The notes: generated by a model not told the origin, from the sequence alone. A DNA stretch of 64,000 bases from CAVTYH01 sp963773875 (GCA_963773875.1 CAVZCV010000019.1:124001-188000), one strand, 5' to 3'. Counted from the stretch's first letter, positions 17,534 through 25,880 are shown. Numbers and translations: made by a program.

Positions 17534-17839
17534 TTATTTGACGCCTGCATCTTCATCCAATTTGGCCGCTGCTCGCATCGCCGCAATATCCACTGCCTGG
17601 CTCTTTGCCACTACACGAACCAGTTCCCAACGCTTGAGCTTCGAACGCGGCGGGCATTCACGAATTTCCACCATATCGCCTTCGTGCGATTCGTTGTTTT
17701 CATCATGCACGTGGCACACCGTTTTGCGCTTCAAGATCTTGCCGTATTTTTGGTGCCGCACGAGGCGCGGAATTTCCACGCGCCGTGTTTTGGCTGCCTT
17801 GTCTTTGACGACCGTGCCGATTTCAATTCGCTTAGGCAT
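17534..17839 (-). CDS. rpsQ: 30S ribosomal protein S17
   Basis: 101 aa, slightly longer than the usual 84-90. It shows GTVVKDKAAKTRRVEIPRLV, a family hallmark, and EGDMVEIRECPPRSKLKRWELV. The extra length is a C-terminal tail (DIAAMRAAAKLDEDAGVK). It follows rpmC by 31 bp. Confidence 0.96.
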   Translation of the reverse strand: MPKRIEIGTVVKDKAAKTRRVEIPRLVRHQKYGKILKRKTVCHVHDENNESHEGDMVEIRECPPRSKLKRWELVRVVAKSQAVDIAAMRAAAKLDEDAGVK

Positions 17840-17870
17840 AAATCAAAAAACGATGTCTGAATTGGTTTGC

Positions 17871-18182
17871 TTACGTGGCAACTTTTTCTTTGCGCGTGGC
17901 TTTCTTCGCAGTCGCCGGCTTTTCCTTGGCCGCGGACTTCTCCTCGCTAGCTGGCTTTTGCGGAGCAGCTGCTTTTTCCTTAATCGCCGCGCTGCGGGCA
18001 CGCTCGTTCAAAATGGTCTGGCAACGGGCGATCAATCGCCGGGCTTTCTTCAGTTCCGTGGGAACATCGAGCCGTTCGGTTTGAGCCTTGATGCGCAAGC
18101 GGAACAGATTTTCGGCCGCCTCTTTCCAGGTGAGCCGAATTTGCTCTTCGCTCATGTCGCGTAGTTCGGATGATTTCGCCAT
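17871..18182 (-). CDS. rpmC: 50S ribosomal protein L29 with a long Lys/Ala tail
   Basis: 103 aa; the first 70 residues are L29 (SELRDMSEEQIRLTWKEAAE, then ELKKARRLIARCQTILNER). The remaining third is low-complexity (AAPQKPASEEKSAAKEKPAT, ATRKEKVAT), unlike the usual 60-70-aa protein. L29 lies at the polypeptide exit tunnel, so the basic tail could reach rRNA or nascent-chain factors. It lies between rplP and rpsQ. Confidence 0.94.
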   Translation of the reverse strand: MAKSSELRDMSEEQIRLTWKEAAENLFRLRIKAQTERLDVPTELKKARRLIARCQTILNERARSAAIKEKAAAPQKPASEEKSAAKEKPATAKKATRKEKVAT

Positions 18183-18198
18183 GACAAACCAACTCCAA

Positions 18199-18615
18199 TT
18201 ACATCGCCCTGCGCTTCAAAAACCGCACTCGAACCGGCATCTTGTGAGCTAGGCGAGCGAAACAAATTCGCGCCGCTTCCTCGGAGATGCCACCCACCTC
18301 GTATAAAATTGTGCCCGGCTTGATGACCGCAGCCCAAAACTCCGGCTCGCCTTTTCCCTTGCCCATGCGGGTTTCCAAGGGAATCGAGGTGATCGATTTG
18401 TGCGGGAACACGCGCACGTAGAGCCGGCCTTCGTTGCGCATATACTGCTGCGCCGCTACGCGGCCCGCTTCGATCGTTTGTGCACTGAGCCAGCCACCCT
18501 GAGAAGCTTGAAGAGCGTAATCGCCGAAGACCACACGGTTGCCCCGCGTGGCTTCACCTTTTATACGCCCTCTTTGGCTTTTTCGGAACTTGACTCTCTT
18601 GGGCATCAACGCCAT
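18199..18615 (-). CDS. rplP: 50S ribosomal protein L16
   Basis: 138 aa from MALMPKRVKFRKSQRGR; a GAGG lies about ten bases before this ATG. It shows the family stretches FGDYALQASQGGWLSAQTIEAGR, RVFPHKSITSIPLETRMGKG and AAVIKPGTILYEVGG. Its first 60 bases overlap the end of rpsC in another frame. L16 is in the A-site tRNA region of the 50S subunit. Confidence 0.96.
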   Translation of the reverse strand: MALMPKRVKFRKSQRGRIKGEATRGNRVVFGDYALQASQGGWLSAQTIEAGRVAAQQYMRNEGRLYVRVFPHKSITSIPLETRMGKGKGEPEFWAAVIKPGTILYEVGGISEEAARICFARLAHKMPVRVRFLKRRAM

Positions 18616-19249
18616 TGGCAATATCCTCGTACATACCTTGATTGATCCACACTTGCACGCCGATGTGTCCTTGCGGAGTTTTCGCTTCGGTCAAACCGTA
18701 GTCGATTTTTGCTCGCAAAGTGGAAAGCGGCATGCTTCCGGCAATGGCCTTTTCGCGACGCGCCATTTCTGCGCCGCCAAGTCGACCTGCCAGTTGAATT
18801 TTGATTCCTTTTGCTCCGGCCTCCATAGAAGTTTCAATCGCCCGCTTCATCGTGCGGCGGAAGCTGGCTCGCTTGGCCAATTGCTCCGCAATATCTTCCG
18901 CCACCAGTTGGGCGAAGATTTCCGGACGATTGATTTCTTCGATCTTAATGTTCACTCGCCGACCGATCAGGTTTTGCAACTCCTCTTGCAGCTTTTCCAC
19001 TTCCTGTCCCTTGCGTCCGATGATGACGCCCGGGCGGGCGGTGTGCAGCAAAATCTTGACTTCATCTCGGGTGCGTTCGATTTCAACCTTCGGAATGGCG
19101 GCAAACTTGTACTTATCTTTGATGAACGTGCGAACTTTGTGATCTTCGAGCAACAGGTCGCGAAATTCCTGCTTAGAGGCGTACCAGCGGCTTTTCCAGC
19201 CCTCCATAATGCCGGTTCGGAACGCAACAGGATTTACTTTCTGACCCAT
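18554..19249 (-). CDS. rpsC: 30S ribosomal protein S3
   Basis: 231 aa from MGQKVNPVAFRTGIMEGWKS, the canonical start; a longer frame adds 17 unrelated residues. KH domain motif VIIGRKGQEVEKLQEELQ at about residues 64-81 and the C-terminal domain signature RTMKRAIETSMEAGAKGIKI. The last 20 codons (QESQVPKKPKRAYKR) overlap the start of rplP by about 60 bases in a different frame, an unusually long overlap in a ribosomal operon. Confidence 0.95.
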   Translation of the reverse strand: MGQKVNPVAFRTGIMEGWKSRWYASKQEFRDLLLEDHKVRTFIKDKYKFAAIPKVEIERTRDEVKILLHTARPGVIIGRKGQEVEKLQEELQNLIGRRVNIKIEEINRPEIFAQLVAEDIAEQLAKRASFRRTMKRAIETSMEAGAKGIKIQLAGRLGGAEMARREKAIAGSMPLSTLRAKIDYGLTEAKTPQGHIGVQVWINQGMYEDIANGVDAQESQVPKKPKRAYKR

Positions 19250-19253
19250 AACT

Positions 19254-19580
19254 TTATTCCAGTTCCACAGATATGTGTGCCATGCGTCGACGAATGACAA
19301 ACGCCATTCCGCGGGCTTGTGGTTGAATTCGCTTAATCATCGGGCCGCCGTCGATACGGCAATCTTTCACCACCAGGTTGCCGACGTTCGTCGCTCGCCG
19401 ATCTTCGGCATTGCCCAGGGCGCTCTTGATGACCTTCTCTAACAGCCGCGCACCACGCTGGGGCATGAACTGCAGAATATCGAGCGCCTCGTCGGCGTAC
19501 TTGCCCCGAACAAGATCGGCCAGGGCGCGAACCTTGCGAGCACTGATGCGGGCAAATCGGTGTGTGGCTTTGTATCCCAT
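19254..19580 (-). CDS. rplV: 50S ribosomal protein L22
   Basis: 108 aa. KATHRFARISARKVRALADL at the start and the signature RIDGGPMIKRIQPQARGMAF near the end. The beta-hairpin loop of L22 lines the exit tunnel and is where macrolide-resistance changes occur in other bacteria. It ends 4 bp before the rpsC start. Confidence 0.96.
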   Translation of the reverse strand: MGYKATHRFARISARKVRALADLVRGKYADEALDILQFMPQRGARLLEKVIKSALGNAEDRRATNVGNLVVKDCRIDGGPMIKRIQPQARGMAFVIRRRMAHISVELE

Positions 19581-19598
19581 AACAATTCACTTTGCGAT

Positions 19599-19904
19599 TT
19601 ACTTTCCAGCCGGGGCTGCCGGCGCGGCGCTGTCTTCTTTCTTCACACGGCCGCCGTGACCGCGGAACGTGCGCGTCGGCGAAAACTCGCCCAATCGGTG
19701 ACCCACCATGTCTTCCGTAATAAAAACTTTCGCGTGCACTTTGCCGTTGTGAACCATGAAGGTGTGGCCCACAAACTCGGGAATCACGGTGCAAGCCCGC
19801 GCCCAAGTTTTGATTGGATCCTTCTTGTTGACCGCGTCCATGAGCTCCACTTTGCGGAAGAGCTTTGGATCAACGAACGGGCCTTTTTTCTTGGAACGTC
19901 CCAT
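19599..19904 (-). CDS. rpsS: 30S ribosomal protein S19
   Basis: 101 aa. MGRSKKKGPFVDPKLFRKVE is the canonical start, and TFMVHNGKVHAKVFITEDMV followed by HRLGEFSPTRTFRGHGG is the family signature. A short Lys/Asp/Ala tail follows. It forms a complex with S13 in the 30S head. Located between rplB and rplV. Confidence 0.97.
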   Translation of the reverse strand: MGRSKKKGPFVDPKLFRKVELMDAVNKKDPIKTWARACTVIPEFVGHTFMVHNGKVHAKVFITEDMVGHRLGEFSPTRTFRGHGGRVKKEDSAAPAAPAGK

Positions 19905-19963
19905 GTGATTAACTTGTAATTATCGGCGTACTCCCGACCGAATACGGTCGGACTATGTGTGTG

Positions 19964-20824
19964 TTATGTTGGAATCTTGATCTGGCCGTAACGACGCGAA
20001 CGGCGACGACGCAAAATCGCGGTGTTCGATGGCTTACGACGCTTACGCGTGCCGCCACCCTTGGCGCTCTTGCCTGTCGGGCTCACCGGATGGCGTCCGC
20101 CCTTGGTGCGACCTTCGCCACCGCCGTGCGGATGGTCAATCGGGTTCATCGCGGTACCGCGAACAAACGGCCGCCAGCCTTTCCAGCGGTTGCGGCCCGC
20201 TTTGCCGATTTGAATGTTCATGTGATCGGCATTGCCGATCGAACCGATCGTGGCTCGACCTGCAGAGGGCACGCGGCGAATTTCGCCACTGGGCAGAGTG
20301 ATCTGCGCCCAGTCGGCCTCACGGGCCACGAGCGTTGCACTCGAACCAGCGGAGCGACACAACCGACCACCGCGGCCGGGCTGCAGCTCGACGTTGTGAA
20401 TCGACATCGCCAGAGGAATGTTTCGCATCGGCAGCGAGTTGCCAACAGTCGGCGGAGCATCAGGTCCGCTCATGATTTGCTGTCCGACTTGCAAACCATC
20501 GGGAGCCAGAATGAAGCGCTTTTCGCCATCGGCATAGTGCAACAGAGCGATTCGTGCGCTGCGGTTCGGATCGTACTGGATCGAGGCTACTTTCGCCGGC
20601 ACACCGTCTTTGTTGCGACGGAAATCGATCAAACGATAGCGCCGCTTGTGGCCGCCGCCACGGTGTCGGGCGGTGATGACACCTTGATTGTTACGGCCGC
20701 CGAATCGCTTCTTCGTAATGCTGAGCGCGTTGGGCACCGCTGCGCCCGGCGTGAGTTCAGCAAAATCGCTGACGCTGGCGCCGCGGCGTCCTGGTGATGT
20801 CGGTTTGTATCGTCGAATGCCCAT
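19964..20824 (-). CDS. rplB: 50S ribosomal protein L2
   Basis: 286 aa. MGIRRYKPTSPGRRGASVSD at the start; the C-terminal signature VRGTAMNPIDHPHGGGEGRT contains the conserved His needed for peptidyl transfer in the family. It is one of the most conserved 50S proteins. It lies between rplW and rpsS. Confidence 0.98.
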   Translation of the reverse strand: MGIRRYKPTSPGRRGASVSDFAELTPGAAVPNALSITKKRFGGRNNQGVITARHRGGGHKRRYRLIDFRRNKDGVPAKVASIQYDPNRSARIALLHYADGEKRFILAPDGLQVGQQIMSGPDAPPTVGNSLPMRNIPLAMSIHNVELQPGRGGRLCRSAGSSATLVAREADWAQITLPSGEIRRVPSAGRATIGSIGNADHMNIQIGKAGRNRWKGWRPFVRGTAMNPIDHPHGGGEGRTKGGRHPVSPTGKSAKGGGTRKRRKPSNTAILRRRRSRRYGQIKIPT

Positions 20825-20857
20825 GGCTTTTTAGTTTGTTATGCGAGCGTGTTCGGC

Positions 20858-21178
20858 TTAGAAGAAATCAATCCGGTGTTCTGAATCCAACTTCACGATC
20901 GCCTTTTTCCAATCCTGGGTGCGGCCCATGCGAAAACGGCTGCGGCGCGGCTTGCCTTTGCGATTTTGAATGTGAACCCGCGTGACTTTCACGTTGAACA
21001 ATTCTTCAATTGCCCGGCGCACGTCGTGCTTCGTGGCTTGCTTGTTTACTTCAAACGCGTAGGCGTTGTACCGCGTGGAGCGGTGCATGCCTTTTTCCGT
21101 CACGAGCGGACGCACAATGACCTGGTGCGGCGGCAAGTGCGGATGGTGCGGCGAATCGGCAACTGTTTCGATGCTCAT
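20858..21178 (-). CDS. rplW: 50S ribosomal protein L23
   Basis: 106 aa, with a His/Pro-rich N-terminal extension (DSPHHPHLPPHQ) before VIVRPLVTEKGMHRSTRYNA, then AIEELFNVKVTRVHIQNRKG. L23 surrounds the exit tunnel and docks trigger factor and SRP. Its ATG overlaps the rplD stop in an ATGA. Confidence 0.95.
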   Translation of the reverse strand: MSIETVADSPHHPHLPPHQVIVRPLVTEKGMHRSTRYNAYAFEVNKQATKHDVRRAIEELFNVKVTRVHIQNRKGKPRRSRFRMGRTQDWKKAIVKLDSEHRIDFF

Positions 21179-21894
21179 GACTCAGCCTTTTTCTTTCTCG
21201 GCTTGGCCTTGGCGGGCTTTTCGGCGGCAGCTCTCACAGCCTCGGCCTTTTCTTTTTTGCCCGATTTGCTCGCCTGCTCCTTGACCCAATCGAGCGCCGC
21301 CTTCGTGAACAGCAGACGACGCGGCTTCATCACCGTCAATGCGTTCAACTCGGCGACCGGCGAGACGCTTACGCCTTCAATATTGCGGGCCGATTTGTAA
21401 ACATTCACGTCCGCGGCAGCGGTCGCCACGAGCAAGGTTGGCTCCTCGTGCAGCTTCACGGCTTTAATCAGCGCCGCCATGTCCTTGGTTTTCGGCGCGG
21501 AAAACTTCAGGTCGTCAATCACGGTGAGCTGATCGTCTTTGATCTTCGAGGCCACGGCCATACGCGTCGCTAATTGAAGCGCCTTGCGCGGCAACCGGTA
21601 GCCGAAATCACGCGGCCGCTTGGCGAAAATATGTCCGCCGCCACGGCGAATACCGCTGCGCCGCGAACCGGCTCGGGCGTTGCCCGTGCCCTTCTGACGA
21701 TACATCTTCTTCGTGCTGCCCGCCACTTGAGCGCGGCTCTTGGTGGCAAATGTGCCCTGGCGCAAGTTGGCTTCGTACATCACAACCGCATCGTGCAAGA
21801 GCTGCTTGCTGATGCGCGGCGCTAGATCGGTCGGGTCGATTTCATACGTGCCGACGCTGGCGCCTTTGCGATCGTAGATGGTTAATTTGGCCAT
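21175..21894 (-). CDS. rplD: 50S ribosomal protein L4
   Basis: 239 aa, longer than the usual 205. The central loop shows STKKMYRQKGTGNARAGSRR, GGGHIFAKRPRDFGYRLPRK, and LLVATAAADVNVYKSARNIE is the usual C-terminal half. The extra length is a Lys/Ala tail (EKAEAVRAAAEKPAKAKPRK). In E. coli L4 also represses the S10 operon. It overlaps rplW by four bases. Confidence 0.96.
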   Translation of the reverse strand: MAKLTIYDRKGASVGTYEIDPTDLAPRISKQLLHDAVVMYEANLRQGTFATKSRAQVAGSTKKMYRQKGTGNARAGSRRSGIRRGGGHIFAKRPRDFGYRLPRKALQLATRMAVASKIKDDQLTVIDDLKFSAPKTKDMAALIKAVKLHEEPTLLVATAAADVNVYKSARNIEGVSVSPVAELNALTVMKPRRLLFTKAALDWVKEQASKSGKKEKAEAVRAAAEKPAKAKPRKKKAES

Positions 21895-21902
21895 GGTCGT
21901 TT

Positions 21903-21960
21903 GTCCTTTGTCACTTGTCCTTGGTCATTCACAAATGACAAGAGACCAATGACAAAGGAC
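21903..21960. repeat. Inverted repeat between rplC and rplD
   Basis: Two 27-base arms (21903-21929 and 21934-21960) made of the words gtcctttgtca and tgacaaaggac pair over a 4-base loop with about 23 matches. It fills the whole rplC-rplD spacer. The words differ from the gtgtctg repeats in the other ribosomal gaps, so this is a second family with the same architecture. Confidence 0.7.
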
Positions 21961-21965
21961 GTTCG

Positions 21966-22655
21966 TTAAAGTTTGTTCGTTTGCCTGACAATTACGTAGC
22001 CGCCGTTGGGGCCCGGCACGGCGCCGTTCACCAACAGCAAATTATTTTCTTTGTCGACTCGCACGACCTTCAAATTGCGCGACGTCTTGCGGACGTTGCC
22101 CATCTGACCGGCCATCTTCTTGCCCTTGAACGTGCGGCCTGGGAACGTGTTGCCGCTGGTGCCGCCGATGTGCCGATGCACTTTTTTCACGCCGTGCGTG
22201 GCGCGCTGGCCTTTGAAGTTGTGACGCTTCATGGCGCCTTGAAAGCCCTTGCCCTTGCTCGTGCCAGTCACGTCGACGGCCTTCACTTGCTCAAACACTT
22301 CGACCGTCAATTGCTTGCCGACTTCCACGCCTTCGCCGGCCGGGCCGCGGAATTCGCGGGCAAACCGCTGTGGTTCACAGTCGGCTTTCGGCAACAGCTC
22401 AACGCCGGCTTTGGCGCGAACTTTGGAGCGGCGACTGTCGAGCTTCGCCACGTGGCCACGTTCACTGCGAGCTGCCAAACGTCGGGGTTTATCGCGGAAA
22501 CCAAGTTGAACCGCTTCGTAACCATCGCGATCGGGCGTGCGAATTTGCAGCACGCGGCAAGGTCCGGCCTCAATGACCGTAACCTGAATGGCCGTGCCAG
22601 CTTCGTCAAAAATCTGTGTCATCCCGACCTTTCGGCCGAGTAATCCGATCGCCAT
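21966..22655 (-). CDS. rplC: 50S ribosomal protein L3
   Basis: 229 aa. GLLGRKVGMTQIFDEAGTAI at the start, the family signature KGKGFQGAMKRHNFKGQRAT, and the Gln/Gly methylation-region loop (GTSGNTFPGRTFKGKKMAGQMG). It nucleates 50S assembly. It follows rpsJ by 176 bp. Confidence 0.97.
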   Translation of the reverse strand: MAIGLLGRKVGMTQIFDEAGTAIQVTVIEAGPCRVLQIRTPDRDGYEAVQLGFRDKPRRLAARSERGHVAKLDSRRSKVRAKAGVELLPKADCEPQRFAREFRGPAGEGVEVGKQLTVEVFEQVKAVDVTGTSKGKGFQGAMKRHNFKGQRATHGVKKVHRHIGGTSGNTFPGRTFKGKKMAGQMGNVRKTSRNLKVVRVDKENNLLLVNGAVPGPNGGYVIVRQTNKL

Positions 22656-22831
22656 CGCTGTATCCCCGTACGTCTGGCTAACTTGGTTTGCAAAGACAAG
22701 TGGTTCGCCGTGGCAAATCCACCGGTCCGCATGCGACCCGCAGGCCGCTAGGCGGACCCGCTGTGCATTACCCAGTTAACTTCCGTGGCATAGATGTTCT
22801 CGAAGGATTCGTTATCTCGTAACCGACTTAT

Positions 22832-23161
22832 CTATCGCCCGCTGCTGGCTTTGATTTTGATATCAACGCCCGCTGGCAGGCTTAATTTATTCAATGCTTC
22901 AATCGTTTTCGCGGTCGCCTGCACAATGTCGATGACCCGCTTGTGCGTGCGGATTTCGTACTGCTGCCGGGCTTTCTTATCGATGTGCGGGCTGGAAAGC
23001 ACGGTGTAACGTTCAATTCGCGTCGGCAAGGGAATCGGCCCGTGCACTTCGGAGTTGGTGCGTTTAGCGGTATCGACGATCTCCGCCGCGCTTTGGTCCA
23101 GCACCGAGTGGTCGTAAGCCTCCATCCGGATGCGAATGATTTCGTGCGAATGCCCAGCCAC
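22832..23161 (-). CDS. rpsJ: 30S ribosomal protein S10
   Basis: 109 aa. IRIRMEAYDHSVLDQSAAEI and the signature TEVHGPIPLPTRIERYTVLSSPHIDK-like stretch (here SEVHGPIPLPTRIERYTVLS) are S10. It is the first gene of the supercluster; upstream there is no tuf gene, only a 1.7-kb spacer. S10 also acts with NusB in transcription antitermination. Confidence 0.97.
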   Translation of the reverse strand: MAGHSHEIIRIRMEAYDHSVLDQSAAEIVDTAKRTNSEVHGPIPLPTRIERYTVLSSPHIDKKARQQYEIRTHKRVIDIVQATAKTIEALNKLSLPAGVDIKIKASSGR

Positions 23162-23863
23162 GCGACTCTCCCAGCGAAACTACGAAAAACTGCGGATATT
23201 TCCATCTGCCAGCCTGCCTTGGCAAGTGGCAAGCCCTGAATCTTAAAACTTCCAGTTTCAGGTGTCAATTGGGCCAGCGAGCGGAAAAGCCTTGGCTGCA
23301 GATGAAAAAGCCCAAGCTGCGCTCGCAGACTAAAGAGCCCCGCCTGGTGCGCTCGCAGGCGAAAACGTCCCTTCATGTGACTCACGCGCCGCAGGCCTGA
23401 CGATTGCCGCTCGTGCCGCGGAGTTTTTTCCACGCCCCGATTTGGCGATTCGCCATTTTTCGCCTGAAAACCAGCCTCGGCTGGAGCTCGCCGATTCGGG
23501 CGTGAAAAACTCGCTGCTTGCGGACGACGATTCCCCGCGGAAAACACGCACTCGTCCGCCGGATTCCCGAAAATCGAGTTTCGGAGTGAAATTACTGCCG
23601 CGCGCTTTTCACCCTGTGAAGCGAGTTGTTCAAATTTTGCGCCAAGTAATTTCACAGTTATTTCACTTGCTCTATTTTTGGGCACGCCATCGCTCGGAAA
23701 TTCCCGGTCCGATGCAGCGGGGTTTTTGCACGCGTGGCCATTCGTCGGTTGTCCGTGGTGCGTAGTCCGTTGCATTTGGTAATTGATCGCTGGTTCCATA
23801 CGTCAACTGTCTCATTCGTCATTCCTGATCTGCCTACCGCAAGCCGCCTACTGCGTCCTACTT

Positions 23864-23900
23864 CCCTCGCCCTCGACGGGAGAGGGTTAGGGTGAGGGTC
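23864..23900. repeat. Dispersed repeat, copy 1 (ccctcg...gggagagggtt)
   Basis: A 37-base unit of the form ccctcgccctcgacgggaga followed by gggttagggtgagggt. Close copies are at 24010-24047 and 31925-31960. The first half can fold back (ccctc...gaggg). Confidence 0.75.
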
Positions 23901-24009
23901 TCCTGTCGCCTCTTCATCCCTTTCTCCATCCTCCACGCGGATTGCCCCACGCGATTCGCAGGGGGCTAATGGGCTAAAAATGCCCGCGTAATGCGCCGAC
24001 GGCATCGTT

Positions 24010-24047
24010 CCCCTTGCCCTCGATGGGAGAGGGTCAGGGTGAGGGTG
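24010..24047. repeat. Dispersed repeat, copy 2 (ccctcg...gggagagggtc)
   Basis: Matches copy 1 at 23864-23900 with only a few base differences, in the same orientation, 110 bp away. Confidence 0.75.
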
Positions 24048-24474
24048 CCGCGTGGGCTAGCCGCTAGTATCTAACCGCCTGTATTGTACTGTACATGCGT
24101 CTTGAATGTCAAGAGCCCTTTTTAGGCCACCGGCAAGAATTTTTTTAACCGCGGAGGACGCAGGGGACACAGAGCAGCGCCGCAGGATAGGGTGGCTGCG
24201 GTCGATCCCAGCGCGCAGGGAAGCCCCTGCAAATTAGCAGTCGACGCAAATTAATTCGTCCGCGACCACCGAAAAAAAAGAAAAATAGGTTTTCGTGGGG
24301 GATACGACGATTTAGTAGATGACCGGCCGCGGGAACTTAAATGACCAAGTGCAATTCGCCGATGTCGAACCTGGCTCGTTACATTCCTGCGATCCAAGCC
24401 GTCTGTATTGTGCTGATCGGCAAGAGAATCAAATGCCATCTCTCGATCAGTTCGATCTCGAAGCGTTCAATCGC

Positions 24475-24693
24475 TTACTCGCTCCGCTGGCGACGGATCG
24501 ATGCTTTGAGCTCGTCGAGTCCTTGCCTGCGCGGTTGGCCAAGCCACTTTAGAGGATCTTGAAACTCGTCGATCTTCTCGGGCGTTTCGAGTCGGCGCCT
24601 TGCGGATTCTCGGCCCAGAAAATGATGTAAGAAAGCACCGGCACAGCCAATGGCACCCGCCGCCGGGCACCCGGCCAAGCGAAGACGCACCAA
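24475..24693 (-). CDS. Hypothetical small membrane protein (weak)
   Basis: A possible 72-aa protein starting at GTG: a short hydrophobic segment (LAGCPAAGAIGCAGAFLHHF) followed by a charged tail (PEKIDEFQDPLKWLGQPRRQ) whose composition looks coding. No homologue or ribosome-binding site is recognised, and other frames overlap it. Confidence 0.35.
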   Translation of the reverse strand: MVRLRLAGCPAAGAIGCAGAFLHHFLGRESARRRLETPEKIDEFQDPLKWLGQPRRQGLDELKASIRRQRSE

Positions 24694-24848
24694 TTTTCCT
24701 TAAAAGCTTGCGAGCGATCACGGTGCGTCCGCGCAATGACGCACCCCACGTTTCTACGTTTTTCGCTATCTTTCGAAGAGTCCCTGGATCGCCGCGGCCC
24801 GGCCGCCTCGTGTTTGGCACCAACTGCGCCGCGACAACCACCTGGGAT

Positions 24849-25346
24849 CTACCGACCGCTCGACGCCTCGACGTTGACTTCACTGAGCGCGAGTTCGGTC
24901 AGCTTTTCGTCTGTGGCTTTCTCTTCATCCAGTGTCTGCTGTAACAACTTCGCAGCTTCGTTGTTGCCGAGCAGTTCTGCCAGCGTCCGGACTGTACCAT
25001 ACGCGGCAATTTCATAGTGCTCGACGCGCTGCGCTGCGCCGATCAAGGCAGCATCTTTCACTGCCGGCTCGCCCTCTTCTTTTAACAGATCGGAACCTTC
25101 TTCGATCAAACCCTCCATGGCTTTGCAAAGCTCGGCGCGTGGCGGCTTATCGAGGCCAGAGAAGATTTTCTCCAAGCGCTCGACGTGGCCTTTGGTTTGT
25201 TCGAGGTGTTCTTCAATGGCGGTACGAAGCGAGTCGCTAGTGGCGCCCTTGGCCATTTTCGGCAACGCTTTGACCAGTTGTTTCTCGGCACTGAGTAAAT
25301 CCTTGAGTTCATGCAGAAATAGATTTTCAACTGAATCGAGTTTCAT
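24849..25346 (-). CDS. DUF892 / YciE-family ferritin-like protein
   Basis: 165 aa, nearly all helical. It starts KLDSVENLFLHELKDLLSAE and contains EHLEQTKGHVERLEKIFSGL and AAQRVEHYEIAAYGTVRTLA, with the paired E/H positions of a ferritin-like four-helix bundle that can hold a di-iron centre. YciE-type proteins are stress-associated in enterobacteria; their chemistry is not established. AGGAGG lies 7 bp before the ATG. It is next to a PRC-barrel gene and near a basic KGG-like gene, a set of small stress-type proteins. Confidence 0.88.
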   Translation of the reverse strand: MKLDSVENLFLHELKDLLSAEKQLVKALPKMAKGATSDSLRTAIEEHLEQTKGHVERLEKIFSGLDKPPRAELCKAMEGLIEEGSDLLKEEGEPAVKDAALIGAAQRVEHYEIAAYGTVRTLAELLGNNEAAKLLQQTLDEEKATDEKLTELALSEVNVEASSGR

Positions 25347-25372
25347 TTTAAATCCTCCTATTTTTTTTTAAG

Positions 25373-25405
25373 AACTGCGGCCGAGGTTTTGCCTCGGCCG
25401 CAGTT
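25373..25405. other. Strong 14-bp hairpin between the PRC-barrel and DUF892 genes
   Basis: aactgcggccgagg, a 5-base loop, and the exact complement cctcggccgcagtt form a perfect 14-bp stem. It lies after the PRC-barrel stop on the minus strand, but the run of T on the plus side (25361-25369) is on the wrong side for a minus-strand intrinsic terminator. It may instead block or stabilise mRNA. Confidence 0.6.
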
Positions 25406-25424
25406 GAAGTGATCGAAGATCTAA

Positions 25425-25880
25425 CTATCTGGCCGTCGTCGTAGCAGGCTGGCTGGCGAGGAAGCCGCGGTCGGCTTGCTGCGGCCAGCGGTCGTTGTCG
25501 AAGCCCTGGCGCTGCTTGATCGTCTGCTCGGTCACATCGACCTTGGCTTTATCGACCTTGCCGTCCTTCCAAGTGATGTGAATGGCATCCATGGGAACTG
25601 CAAACAGCTTATCGCCAAGTCCCAGGAATCCGCCGAACGAAACGGCGGCATAAGCGATTTTGCCATCGGGGCCGATCATCAGATCTTTGATCTTGCCTTT
25701 CTCCTGATCGTCCATGGTGTAGACGCTTTGACCGATCACATCGCTGGCTTTCCAGGCATGCGCGCCGGTCATTGGAGCGGTGGTGGCTGCTCTCGGCGTG
25801 GTGGGCGTCTGTGCGGTACCGATGATTCCTACCCCAAGAATGATGGCGGCGGCAAAGGTGCCCAAAAGTGTTCGGTGCAT
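25425..25880 (-). CDS. Exported PRC-barrel domain protein
   Basis: 151 aa from MHRTLLGTFAAAIILGVGII, a signal peptide ending near GTAQ; GGAAAGC lies before this ATG, which I prefer to one 11 codons upstream. One PRC-barrel domain follows (about residues 40-110; ASDVIGQSVYTMDDQEKGKI, KIAYAAVSFGGFLGLGDKLF, AVPMDAIHI). PRC barrels are small beta folds that bind RNA or proteins. Export points to an envelope or stress role like other secreted PRC proteins. It may be co-transcribed with the DUF892 gene downstream. Confidence 0.85.
   Translation of the reverse strand: MHRTLLGTFAAAIILGVGIIGTAQTPTTPRAATTAPMTGAHAWKASDVIGQSVYTMDDQEKGKIKDLMIGPDGKIAYAAVSFGGFLGLGDKLFAVPMDAIHITWKDGKVDKAKVDVTEQTIKQRQGFDNDRWPQQADRGFLASQPATTTAR

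Larger units (their letters stand above)
23162..24474. other. Long spacer upstream of rpsJ, with dispersed repeats
   Basis: No convincing gene. A long open frame here on the minus strand runs on through rpsJ in another frame and has no family resemblance. The spacer should hold the promoter of the S10 supercluster, but I could not place one. It contains two copies of a ccctcg/gggagaggg repeat (23864-23900 and 24010-24047), a short ccgcctac-type repeat at about 23832-23862, and at about 24148-24176 a sequence resembling the 'ccgcggaggacgcagggga' dispersed repeats of planctomycetes. Confidence 0.6.

Noticed and set aside
22891..23799. Long minus-strand open frame of about 300 codons across rpsJ and the spacer upstream
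   Set aside because: It runs through rpsJ in another frame, is full of Arg and Ser as expected of a shadow in GC-rich DNA, and has no family motif.
25361..25405. Intrinsic terminator for the PRC-barrel gene
   Set aside because: The stem is perfect, but the T-run lies on the plus strand to the left, which gives an A-run, not a U-run, in the minus-strand transcript. Reported only as a hairpin.
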